From CAZVKN01 sp964627035 (GTDB taxonomy: Bacteria > Electryoneota > AABM5-125-24 > Hatepunaeales > Hatepunaeaceae), in assembly GCA_964627035.1 (NCBI GenBank), contig CAZVKN010000011.1, positions 1-64,000 on the forward strand: a stretch of 64,000 nt of DNA. The letters are read 5' to 3'. The stretch's first letter is position 1, and every line of letters begins with the position of its first letter. Shown here one piece after another: positions 26,142 through 35,700 of the stretch. Under the pieces are notes generated by a model. The model saw only the letters and a program-made list of their open reading frames with translations, was not told the DNA's origin and made no database searches. The translations under genes and the position numbers were made by a program.

Positions 26142-26483
26142 TCCCTACAGGTGGGCAGAATTTATCGTCACTTAGTCACAAAATCGCCTGAATCCCTTTG
26201 TGGCAAAGCGTTTGAAGGTGTGACGAAGATGTGACGAAGTGTGACGGAACAGGGAATCCAAAGATTTTGAACCACCAAGTCACCAAGACACAAAGAATAC
26301 GCAAGGAAATTGCTTTACCGAGTTTGCAATGATATTGAATTGCCCCGGTTTCGGAGAAACCGAGCTACATTATTATGTTTAGCCCGGCTTGAAGCCGGGT
26401 TTTCTCTCTCTTCTTATTGCAAGATTGTGAAATTGGGATCAGCAAGTTATATTGATTACAGGAAGGATATTCTGGAGAGTGCG
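26142..26483. other. Spacer with hairpins before a T9SS gene
   Basis: It contains an ACCACCAAGTCACCAAGACA-type repeat near 26270, a hairpin CGGTTTC/GAAACCG (26346-26362) and a terminator-like hairpin CCCGGC, TTGAA, GCCGGG followed by TTTT (26383-26403). An open frame runs through these hairpins from 26310, but it has no ribosome site and no protein-like character before 26484. Confidence 0.55.
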
Positions 26484-28337
26484 GTGAAAATATCAATGAT
26501 TATTGTAATGCTGGGAATTTTGCTGTCGGCTCAGGCTTTCGCTGAAACCGAAGTATCCGGTGAGGTTTCCGGTGAATGGACGGTTGAGGGGAGCCCGTAT
26601 ATTATCCTAGATTCTACTTGGGTGCCGGAGGGTGAATCTCTGACAATCGGACCGGGTGTTGATGTTCTGTTTTCTGATGTTTTAGGACTTGACATCTTCG
26701 GTAGTATTTCCGTTGAGGGAACAGAAGATGACTCTGTGAGATTTATGCCCGGTGAAGGTTGCGCAGAATGGCGGAGCATAGATATTTACTTTTCAGAAGA
26801 CTTTCGTTATCGCTTTGAATACTGTAGCATAGTTGATGCATTTGATGGTATAAAGCTGACAGGGGACTGTATTCTTAATTTGAGCGATTGTAATATTCAT
26901 GTTTATAACGAGCCGTTATGGTTTGACGTAAGAAATATAATTGGTCATGGAATCACAGTTGAGATGGCTGATTGTAGCATTAGTGGTCGTAGTACGATAA
27001 GCTTAGATGGAGTATATTTTGAAGCTACCGACTGTGACTTTCGTTGTGGAAGGGCTCCCAGATACGGTTTCAGAGTTTCAAACTCAATATCATTGGAAGG
27101 ATGTAGTGTATTAGGCAGTGTTGGTAGCAACGGATACGGAATTGCCAGTACAGATTACATTGACTGTGAATTCATCAAGCCGGATGATCTGAGATACTTA
27201 TATGTTCTAACCGGTGCAGGGGTAAGCGAAGTAAGAGATTGCTATGTTGAAGGGGATATCGTAGTCGGCGATCTACCTTTTGCCCGACCGGTGATTTCAG
27301 ATTGTGAAGTAATGGGTGCCGTTGATTTTACCGGAACGGGTGGATATTATACATCATTAGTTCGTGGAGCGATGGAAAGAACACGAATTGAAGAGGAAGT
27401 TGAGATATCCTATAGTCTTGTCCACATTGTGGATTGCGAATGCCTCGGTGGATTTGAAATTGAGGGAATGGTTGAAGTGCAGATTGATAGCTGCATCATT
27501 GGTGATCGCGTCATTGCGAACGGTGAACATCGAAGATACCAATTTATCGGAACAAAGTATGCGCAACTGACAATGGAGCATTCTGTATTATTGAACAATG
27601 CTGTCATCAACGGGTTTAGGAATGTGCACCTCATCAATAACACAATAGTAATGCCCGAATCTGAAGATGCGGCATTGGAAATCAAAAATCGCAATAACTA
27701 CGAATCAACTGATTACTCTATAATAAACAATATTATACATTGTCAAGGGGAAGAAAGTTCTGTGTTTAACCTCAGATATGAAGCAGATGAAAACCTTTAC
27801 CCCACAACCCGATACAACTGCTTTTGGGGATTTGATGAGATTATGCATCGCAGTTGCAGACGGTTAAATTTTGAACCGGACAGCAGTAACATCATTGAGG
27901 ATCCACAGTTTGTATCAATAGATTCACTCGATTTCCACCTGACCGAGGATTCTCCATGTATTGATGCGGGTGATCCTGACAGTCCACGTGATCCGGATGG
28001 GACAAGAGCCGACATGGGGGCATACTATTACAATACTGATGCTGGTGTTGAACTATTTAATCCAAATCTCACACCAGATGATATTGTGCTGAAGCCCTAC
28101 CCCAACCCATTCAACTCCCAAACAAATCTATCATTCTCCCTACCCAATCCGAGCAGTCTGTCCATTGACATCTACGACCTCACCGGACGGAGAGTGCAGA
28201 GTTGGGGCGAGATGACTTATCCGGCGGGGCATCACCGTATCATCTGGTCACCGCAGCAATTGCCAAGTGGTAGTTACTTCGTCAAGCTTGCAGCAGGTGA
28301 TGAAGTCAAGACGAATAAAATAACGCTGCTGAAATGA
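26484..28337 (+). CDS. Secreted right-handed beta-helix protein with T9SS sorting domain
   Basis: This exported protein has about 617 residues. I chose the GTG at 26484 because GGAG lies 6 bases upstream and the peptide then opens with a signal sequence (MKISMIIVMLGILLSAQAFA); the open frame extends upstream only through hairpin repeats. An ATG at 26496 is the alternative. Residues ~30-520 are beta-helix-like with Cys- and Asn-containing turns (INNTIVMPES, YSIINNIIHCQG). SPCIDAGDPDSPRDPDGTRA precedes the T9SS type A tail (PYPNPFNSQTNLSFSLP ... YDLTGRRVQSW). The N-terminus is strongly similar to that of the 366-2243 protein (GEV-G-W---SPYI--DSTW-PE), so these are paralogs 24 kb apart. Function unknown. 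Confidence 0.8.
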   Translation: MKISMIIVMLGILLSAQAFAETEVSGEVSGEWTVEGSPYIILDSTWVPEGESLTIGPGVDVLFSDVLGLDIFGSISVEGTEDDSVRFMPGEGCAEWRSIDIYFSEDFRYRFEYCSIVDAFDGIKLTGDCILNLSDCNIHVYNEPLWFDVRNIIGHGITVEMADCSISGRSTISLDGVYFEATDCDFRCGRAPRYGFRVSNSISLEGCSVLGSVGSNGYGIASTDYIDCEFIKPDDLRYLYVLTGAGVSEVRDCYVEGDIVVGDLPFARPVISDCEVMGAVDFTGTGGYYTSLVRGAMERTRIEEEVEISYSLVHIVDCECLGGFEIEGMVEVQIDSCIIGDRVIANGEHRRYQFIGTKYAQLTMEHSVLLNNAVINGFRNVHLINNTIVMPESEDAALEIKNRNNYESTDYSIINNIIHCQGEESSVFNLRYEADENLYPTTRYNCFWGFDEIMHRSCRRLNFEPDSSNIIEDPQFVSIDSLDFHLTEDSPCIDAGDPDSPRDPDGTRADMGAYYYNTDAGVELFNPNLTPDDIVLKPYPNPFNSQTNLSFSLPNPSSLSIDIYDLTGRRVQSWGEMTYPAGHHRIIWSPQQLPSGSYFVKLAAGDEVKTNKITLLK

Positions 28338-28383
28338 TAAAATCGGATCACATGAAAAACTTGTTCAAGATTAAGGAGTTCTA

Positions 28384-29451
28384 ATGGGGAATCAGATCAC
28401 TTCAACCGAGCTTTTACCATCGCGACGTGCAATCGGCTGGTATGACGGTAAAATCCGTTTCATAGATCAGACACTACTGCCCGGAAAATTCACCATCATT
28501 GAGACCGATGACTGGCAAGTTATCGAAGCAGGGATTAAAAGGCTATCGTTGCGAGGTGCTCCACTGATCGGTGTGTCGGCTGCATTAGCGGTGGCAGCGA
28601 CTGCTGTCAAGTATGCCGGCAACGACCAGATCTATCCCATGCTGATGGATGTCATTGACTCGCTTGCTGCATCCCGCCCAACAGCGGTGAATCTGTTTTG
28701 GGCACTGAAAAGGATGAAACGAATTCTAAGGAACTCACCGCTTGTGGTAAAAGGGGGAGTGAAAGGTGAAAAAATCGCTGCTGCGCTGGTTGATGAGGCA
28801 ATCCATATCATGCACGATGACGAGCGGAGATGCGCTGACATTGGGAATTCCGCTCAGATAGTAATCCCGAAACAAGCGAACATACTCACCGTATGCAATG
28901 CAGGATTCCTCGCAACCGCAGGTGACGGCACGGCACTGTCCGCCGTTTACAAGGCTCACGACCTCGGCAAGAGGGTTCACGTATTTGCCCCTGAGACCAG
29001 ACCGCTGCTGCAAGGCGCCAGGCTCACCGCTTGGGAAATGCAGCGGGCTAACATCCCGGTGACATTGATGGTTGACTCTGCTGTTGCGGGGCAGGCTGCT
29101 CTGGGACGATTTGATCTGTGTATAATCGGTGCAGATCGTATTGCTGCAAACGGTGATGTCGCCAACAAAATCGGCAGCCATCAGATTGCGCTTGCTTGCC
29201 ATGCACACTCCATCCCTCTCTACGTAGCTGCTCCATGGTCAACGATTGACCTGAACAGTTCATCAGGAAAAGACATCCCAATTGAGCAACGCAGCTCGGA
29301 TGAAGTTACTCAGTTTCACGGAGTAAAATCCTCGCCTGAAGGCGTTAAAGCCATTAATCCTGCGTTTGACTTGGTCCCGTCGCAGTTAATAACCGGCATA
29401 ATCACCGAAAAAAGAGTTAACCGACCACCTTACAACTTCAATGAACGTTGA
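28384..29451 (+). CDS. mtnA: S-methyl-5-thioribose-1-phosphate isomerase
   Basis: This 355-residue cytoplasmic enzyme of the methionine salvage pathway converts methylthioribose-1-phosphate to methylthioribulose-1-phosphate. The family signatures are complete: LRGAPLIGVSAALAVA (~56-71), SRPTAVNLFWAL (~97-108), catalytic Cys171 in ILTVCNAG, ETRPLLQGARLT (~204-214) and catalytic Asp251 in IGADRIAANGD. The length is typical. AAGGAG sits 4 bases before the ATG. No other salvage gene is adjacent. A ribose-1,5-bisphosphate isomerase or eIF2B-like role is less likely given the specific motifs. Confidence 0.94.
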   Translation: MGNQITSTELLPSRRAIGWYDGKIRFIDQTLLPGKFTIIETDDWQVIEAGIKRLSLRGAPLIGVSAALAVAATAVKYAGNDQIYPMLMDVIDSLAASRPTAVNLFWALKRMKRILRNSPLVVKGGVKGEKIAAALVDEAIHIMHDDERRCADIGNSAQIVIPKQANILTVCNAGFLATAGDGTALSAVYKAHDLGKRVHVFAPETRPLLQGARLTAWEMQRANIPVTLMVDSAVAGQAALGRFDLCIIGADRIAANGDVANKIGSHQIALACHAHSIPLYVAAPWSTIDLNSSSGKDIPIEQRSSDEVTQFHGVKSSPEGVKAINPAFDLVPSQLITGIITEKRVNRPPYNFNER

Positions 29452-29835
29452 TATAACAGTTAGAAACGGCTGAAATGTATTGTTAGCTTCCTGTCTGTGT
29501 ATTACCTTTCCTTTTTTTGGGGATTTCGGCTTCTTGTCGGTATTGTGTGTGGATTGTTATTCCTTACTTTCATTCAGTCATTCTGAACGAATGTGAAGAA
29601 TCTCTCCGGAGAGACCCTTCACTACGTTCAGGGTGACAATTTGGTGAATTCTGTAGTCGTGGTTGTCTCAACTCGCTGATCGAGTTCAGCCACGACGTCG
29701 GGCTTGAGACAAGCCCGACTACAGTTAAACAGATCACTACAAAATTGATACTCACAAATCTTTAAATAAATGGGAAGCGGAACTCCCGGTTATTATAAAC
29801 GTAAACCATCTTATCTGTTACTCCGAGAGGATACA
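29452..29835. other. Repeat-rich spacer
   Basis: It contains a TCATTCTGAACGAATGTGAA-type repeat (about 29577-29640) with the hairpin CTCTCCGGAGAG, and family A copy 2. No coding signal is seen. Confidence 0.55.
29653..29724. repeat. Family A hairpin repeat, copy 2 (with inserted hairpin)
   Basis: GTAGTCGTGGTTGTCTCAA then an extra small palindrome (CTCGCTGATCGAG) before CCACGAC and the second stem GTCGGGCTTG / CAAGCCCGAC, closing with GACTACAG. Confidence 0.7.
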
Positions 29836-31215
29836 ATGAAACTATTTACAAACGGAATCTTAATAATCATCGCAGCACTGCTATTTTGGGGCTGCATCTC
29901 ACCTGATCTCCGCTCTGCCCGGATCGCCATGAACGAAACGGACTGGGAACGTGCCAAAATGAATCTGGAGAAAGAGCTGGCGGTTAATCCTGACAACGCT
30001 GAAGCCCTTTGGCGAATGGGTCTCTGTTATGAAAATCTTGAGGATTGGGCGAAGATGTCAGAGTACTATGACAAATCACTGTCAAAGTCCGAACTTTTCA
30101 AGGATAAGATCCAGAAGAGTCGTTCTATGCTCGTCGCCCGCTATATCAGAAATCTCGACAGCCTGGAAACTGAAAAAGCTCTGGCAAGACTTGACATTGC
30201 AACTGTCATTGATCCGGGTGAGATCATTCTGTATCAAAACGGTGCAATCATCGCCTACAACGATCAGCAGTTCAACAAGGCAATTGAGTACGCCAAAAAG
30301 ACGATTGAGATTGAAAAGGTCATGATTGCCAACGGTGAAGGTGAAAACCTGCCTGACATTTCAGTCAGACAAGTGCTTCTCGAAGCGAACACTCAGCTTG
30401 GTAATGAGAAAGAAGCTCTGGTAATCGCGCATGAGCTAATGTCTTTAATTGATCCACAAACCGAGCGTGACACCTATCTTCGATCTTTAGATGCAGTCGT
30501 AAAAGCTTACGAAAAAGTTGAAAACTTTGAGAAGGCAATCGAGTTCGTCATCGCCGCAGTTGAGCTATTCCCGGAAACAGTTGATCTTAGGAAAAATCTG
30601 GGGATTCTGTACGACCGCTCAGATCAATCGGAGAAAGCGAAGCAGACGTATAAAGCGGTTCTTAAACAAAACCCTGAGGATTTCGACGTCTGCAACTGGC
30701 TCGGCTACAAGCTTCTGAGCGAGGAGAAATATACTGAAACGATTCCGTATCTTGAAACCTCTCACCGTTTGAAGCCGGATGAAGTCGGCGTGATTCAAAA
30801 CCTGATGAGAGCCTATTTTGAAACTGAACAGGACGGCAAGGGTCAGGAGATGGCTGAAAAGCTGAGGTTCCTGTCAAGTGAAGAATCTCTACAGATTGAC
30901 ACAGTCATGCCGGATAAACTTATTCCTGCAGGAAAAGATTTTTACTACAAGAATGTCACATTCAAGTCAGGTGTAGTACTTGGATCAGTAAGAGTCATTG
31001 GGGAAATGCAAAATAAATCTGGCAAGACTTTCACTGTAATCTGGTTTAGGATTAGTGCTTTCGATGTTACTGGAAAATTGTTAGAAGTTGACAACTTCTC
31101 AATCAATGATTTTGAGAAGGGTACTACTAGAAGCTTTGAAGCAAACTTGACGGACACAATTGTTGACCAGGTAGCAAGTTATAAAATCCAAGTTGAATTG
31201 GATATTGAGGATTAA
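29836..31215 (+). CDS. TPR-repeat lipoprotein
   Basis: This protein has about 459 residues. The ATG at 29836 follows GAGAGG and gives a lipoprotein signal with lipobox FWGC (ILIIIAALLFWGC), so it is membrane-anchored in the periplasm. Residues ~20-345 are a run of TPR units (AEALWRMGLCYENLEDWAKM, AIEYAKKTIEIEK, DLRKNLGILYDRSDQSEKA, FDVCNWLGYKLLSEEKYTET). The last ~95 residues form a beta domain (DFYYKNVTFKSGVVLGSVRVIGEMQNKS ... IVDQVASYKIQVELDIED) resembling FxLYD-type domains. The partner is unknown. It heads the co-directional run that includes UppS and TamB. Confidence 0.8.
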   Translation: MKLFTNGILIIIAALLFWGCISPDLRSARIAMNETDWERAKMNLEKELAVNPDNAEALWRMGLCYENLEDWAKMSEYYDKSLSKSELFKDKIQKSRSMLVARYIRNLDSLETEKALARLDIATVIDPGEIILYQNGAIIAYNDQQFNKAIEYAKKTIEIEKVMIANGEGENLPDISVRQVLLEANTQLGNEKEALVIAHELMSLIDPQTERDTYLRSLDAVVKAYEKVENFEKAIEFVIAAVELFPETVDLRKNLGILYDRSDQSEKAKQTYKAVLKQNPEDFDVCNWLGYKLLSEEKYTETIPYLETSHRLKPDEVGVIQNLMRAYFETEQDGKGQEMAEKLRFLSSEESLQIDTVMPDKLIPAGKDFYYKNVTFKSGVVLGSVRVIGEMQNKSGKTFTVIWFRISAFDVTGKLLEVDNFSINDFEKGTTRSFEANLTDTIVDQVASYKIQVELDIED

Positions 31216-31249
31216 TTCCGAACACAAAAGTTCAGGAGAATTCGGGTAA

Positions 31250-32023
31250 TTGCCACTTTATCGCAAAAATGCGGGTGAAGCTGTTCCGCAAGAGGAAACG
31301 CTAAAACAGCAGATCCTCTCTGTCGGTCGAATGCCGAGGCATATTGCATTCATCATGGACGGCAACGGTCGGTGGGCAAAACAGAGAACTCTGCCTCGAA
31401 TTGCCGGGCATCGTCAGGGAGTCAAGACGGTTAGACGGATGGTGGAAATCGGTCCCGAGCTTGGCATCGAAGTGATGACGTTCTACACCTTCTCGACCGA
31501 GAATTGGCGCAGACCGATTCTTGAAGTGTCCGCCCTGATGGGAATCCTGCTCGAAGCAATCAATCGTGAGCTGGATGATTTAATGAGCAACCGGATTCGT
31601 CTGCGGGTGATCGGTGACCTCGACAGCATTCCCGAAGCACCACGCCGGGCGATGCAAAATGCGATAGATAAAACCGCAAATAATGACCGTATGGATCTCG
31701 TGCTGGCTTTGAGCTATTCCAGCCGGAGTGAGATAGTAAAAGCGATCAATCGAATTATTGCTGCAAAGGTTTCCGAGATAGACGAGGAGAGCTTTGCAGC
31801 ATACTTAGACACAGCCGAATTTCCCGATCCGGATCTAATGATCCGCACCTCAGGTGAGTACCGCTTGAGCAATTTTCTGCTCTATCAACTCGCATACACC
31901 GAGATTGTCGTTACGGATCGGTTCTGGCCAGAGTTCAGCCGACTCAACCTTTACGAAGCCATACATTCCTACCAAAGCCGTGAAAGACGGTTTGGTCAAA
32001 TTAGTGAGCAGGTTGCGAAGTGA
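31250..32023 (+). CDS. uppS: Undecaprenyl diphosphate synthase
   Basis: This 257-residue cis-prenyltransferase makes the C55 carrier lipid for peptidoglycan and polysaccharides. It has HIAFIMDGNGRWA (~31-43, catalytic Asp37), GHRQGVKTVRRM, FYTFSTENWRRP and DPDLMIRTSGEYRLSNFLLYQLAYTEI, the standard substrate-binding motifs. The start at the TTG (31250) follows AGGAG by about a dozen bases; the next candidate, ATG 31331, would begin right at MPRHIAFIMDG and also gives a complete enzyme. The end overlaps the next gene by four bases (GTGA). Confidence 0.95.
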   Translation: MPLYRKNAGEAVPQEETLKQQILSVGRMPRHIAFIMDGNGRWAKQRTLPRIAGHRQGVKTVRRMVEIGPELGIEVMTFYTFSTENWRRPILEVSALMGILLEAINRELDDLMSNRIRLRVIGDLDSIPEAPRRAMQNAIDKTANNDRMDLVLALSYSSRSEIVKAINRIIAAKVSEIDEESFAAYLDTAEFPDPDLMIRTSGEYRLSNFLLYQLAYTEIVVTDRFWPEFSRLNLYEAIHSYQSRERRFGQISEQVAK

Positions 32024-32712
32024 GCCAACCTGCGGACAGCGACAGAATCGGTCAGATCGAAGCTATACTTGGTCGGGACTGTTGGCTTGATGATGCCCAC
32101 ACGACTGTAGCACCCTCAGATGAATCGGAGCTATCACGTCTGCTCAAACAGTATAAAGGGCAAGTCGCCGTTACAGGAAGTGGTAGCGATCAATTGGCAC
32201 CCGAGAGCTTCGATGGACTTACAATTTCAACGTCCCGATTAGACGGTGATCCTGTTGTTTCCATCCCCAACCAAACTGTGGTCGTCGAAGCAGGGATTAT
32301 CGTTCAAACCGTAAATAAAACTCTCAAACAGCACAACCTGTTCGTACCGGCATTGGCTCGATTTAAACAGGGCACAGTCGGAGGGCGACTATCATCAATT
32401 CCATCTAGTCCCCGTATTGGTGATTCATCTGGCTGGATTCAGTCTTTGCTTGGGCTGGATGTTGTCCTACCGATGGGTGACATTGTAAAAACCGGTGGTG
32501 AATGCATAAAGGATGTTGCCGGATATGACCTCAGGCACGCTTTCACCGGATGTCGAGGGATGACAGGTATAATCGTACGAGCAATCTTTCGCTGTAGAGT
32601 GATTGGCAGCGATCCCGTAAATAAAGCATTACCTGAAATGAACACTGCTGAAGTTGATCCTGCTATTCGTTTGCTCTTTGATCCGGCACATAGAATGTGG
32701 GCGGGGCAATGA
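32020..32712 (+). CDS. GlcE-like FAD-binding protein (short)
   Basis: This 230-residue protein is a PCMH-type FAD-binding domain: VAVTGSGSDQL in the pyrophosphate-binding position, VSIPNQTVVVEAGIIVQTVNKTL, GTVGGRLSS and TGGECIKDVAGYDLRHAFTGCRGMTGIIVRAIFR, the last very like glycolate oxidase subunit GlcE. GlcE proteins are usually longer (about 350 residues), so this form keeps only the FAD domain. It starts at a GTG overlapping uppS by four bases. No GlcD or GlcF gene lies nearby, so the electron donor is unknown. Confidence 0.75.
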   Translation: MSQPADSDRIGQIEAILGRDCWLDDAHTTVAPSDESELSRLLKQYKGQVAVTGSGSDQLAPESFDGLTISTSRLDGDPVVSIPNQTVVVEAGIIVQTVNKTLKQHNLFVPALARFKQGTVGGRLSSIPSSPRIGDSSGWIQSLLGLDVVLPMGDIVKTGGECIKDVAGYDLRHAFTGCRGMTGIIVRAIFRCRVIGSDPVNKALPEMNTAEVDPAIRLLFDPAHRMWAGQ

Positions 32713-32731
32713 AGCGGATGGGGGTGGTGCA

Positions 32732-35700
32732 GTGAAGCGACTGATTCTGTGGAGCCTGATTGTGATGTTCACGCTCGCTGTGGGTGTAAGCATCTGGTAT
32801 GTTTATGATGGAGAACGCTGGCTCCGTGAAACACTGTTAGATGAACTACGTCCTGTAGTAGGACAGAGTCTCGATTTTAATCGGATTTCGCTGCACCATC
32901 GGGGAGCGACATTAAGACGATTCACTGTTGATATATCCCCTCGTGTTTCCCTTGAGATTGAAGCTGTTGATGCCCGAGTTTCCTACTTTCAGCTACTAAA
33001 AGGTGGGATCAAACTGACTCGTGCTCTTGATGAGATTATACTCGTTCGTCCACATCTTATCCTAACTCCCAGCAAGCGGGACACCACTTCAAGCTGGGAA
33101 TATAAACCGTTTCCACTGAAACCGTTTTCCAATCTAACCTTCCTACGACAACTTCGCATTCAGGATGCTTCAATCGAAACTGCAAGTGATACGAGACAAG
33201 TACTCGCAGATTCAATCTCCGGAACGATTAATTTCAAGGATTTGTCAGAAGCAAAATTACAATTGATCGGACGTATGATCCGGATGCCTGATGTTGAGCT
33301 TAGGGTTGAAGCATTGGCTGATCTGTTTGAAGGCAGCTTCCACATGAAAGCCAAAGCAGGTATTGAAGATGTCTCTGTTATTGCCCTGCCACAAGCATTT
33401 GCCGATATGGATTTCAAATCAGGTAGCATGGACATCCAAATGGAGATTTTCGGCAGTGACTCACTCACTGTTGACGGTGAGATGGTGATTGCTGATATGA
33501 ACGTCAACTACGGTGACCTTCTATATCTGGAACATGGTACACTTAACGGAAACATCCTTGATCCTATTCTTAAGCTGAACGGCAGCTTTGATATAAACGG
33601 AATTCATCTGCCATTTAACGGAACCGTATCCGATCTGTTCGCTATGGAGTGGGATCTGCATGTTCAACCGCCCGAAATTAACCTGACACAATTAGACAAT
33701 GAGCTGTTGGGGATTCCACCGCTTTCAGGTAATATCAACCTTAAAATTGACATTGACGGTGAAGGAATAGATTGGAGTGGCGATCTGTCACTTGAGGGTG
33801 ACGGTCTGAAGGTCAACGGCATACAGATAGATGCACTTGATCTTAGAGCATCAGCCGAAAATCGAATCATTAATCTTGAGCGGTTCATCTTGATGCCGTT
33901 AGGTAGTCAACTTGTGGTAACGGGCTCACACGATATAGGTAAGAAGAGTACATCACTGGATTGGATATTTCAACATCAGTGGGAAGAAGTTGAAAGCAAT
34001 AATTGGAGCAAGATCGAGCGACCTACTGTCGAATCACGAGGCAAACTTACCGGAACGGACGGATTCTGGGATGGGAGAGGTAAGATACGGTTAAGCGACG
34101 GTGATGGAAACGAGATATTGAACGGTTCTGTCAGGATAATTGATCAGCAGTGCAACATCTTCATTAACCCCATTGATCAATCGGGTCAGATTAAGCTATC
34201 ATTCGGTTTCAGTGATGGAAAATTCAGCTACCGCTTAGATGAAGACAATTTCCACTTTTTTCTGAAGCAACTGCTTAGGGATCGCTACTTACCTGAATTC
34301 CTGTCAGATTACTCGATTGACATGGGCATCAAGGGCTACTTGAACGAGACCGATCTTAAAATGTCCTGGCAGTCAGACTCGACCAGACGCAGCGGCAGCA
34401 TCAAAGGGAAGCTGCGGCGCACACAAGGCGGGTGGAACTGGGGTGCATCGGTTCGGTTCCATCTATCCGATGACCAATCGCTGAGCGGTGTAATGAAGGG
34501 TGACTACCGCAACGGGCAGTTGAATATCGAGCAGACTACTCTCCGCGATCATCTTGGGAGGACGCTGTTCGACAGCGAATCGCTGATCCAACTGTCAACT
34601 CATTCCTCAATTGATAAACGGTTCCCATTGAGTCATTTGAGCATTGAACTGGACAGCCTACCTGCAGCCCGACTGCTCGAGTTCGTGGTGCCGGGGCTAA
34701 CTACAGATTACCAGATGTTACTGAGCGGAAAGATTGAGACCAGGTCAGACTCAATATCGTGGATCGGGAAAGCAAATTTAATATATCCCGATTCGGTCAG
34801 TTTCATCGGATACAGCAACGGCTACTACACAGGCAGCCGGATTACGCTGGAACATCTCCACCTTGAAGAGAGTATTACTCAGCAGAATGTTCTGAATATA
34901 ACCGGATCTTTGAACCTGAATGAAAACGCTTTCGACTCGCTGGCGATAGTTGCAGGTGAGCTGCCGCTGGAGAGAATCCTGCAGATATTTGTACCGACGC
35001 AAGCAGAAGACTATAGCGGTTTGCTTAATGCAAGGATCATAGCTGACGGTGATCTGCATTTCCCTGATTTGACAGCTGATATACATTTGACCTCAGGAAA
35101 GGTTCGCAAGGAGAACGGTTACTGGGCTAACGTGAACGTGACAACCGTTGACAGCTTTTACTGGGTGAATCAGATCAATTTCGGTCAGGGTGTTTCCGGA
35201 ATGCTCGATCTTGCAGGATTAGTGCACCGTTACAACTATACTTATGACCTCGGTGTGCTCGGTAGAAACGTGAATGTGCAGTCTGTGATGAGGACAGCCA
35301 CAGGAAAACCGGGACCTTTGTCCGGTTTAGGAAACTTTGACATTACAATGGAACGAAGTCTGAATCACCAATTGGCAACTACACAGTTTGTAGTAGAACC
35401 GGGTGCACTCGGTCCGGTGTCGTTCGACAAGATGACCGGAATCATCAGCTTGACAGGACTTGACGCTAAGAAGCCTCGTGTTGGAATTGATTCAATTAAT
35501 ATTGATTGGGGTACCACCGAGGGGCTTATTGCCGGTGTTATTCCGTTGACTACTGAAGAAGATATTGATATAGCCGGTTCCGTTCGCGGTGAAATCATGA
35601 CTCTACTGCACCGGATTAATCCCTATTTCAACAGCGCACGTGGATCAGGACACCTGCTGTTTGAAGTTGGGGGAAATATCAAGCATCCCATTCTTGAACA

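Noticed and set aside
26310..26483. Longer N-terminus for the third beta-helix protein
   Set aside because: It would translate two hairpin repeats and put ~58 residues before the signal peptide.
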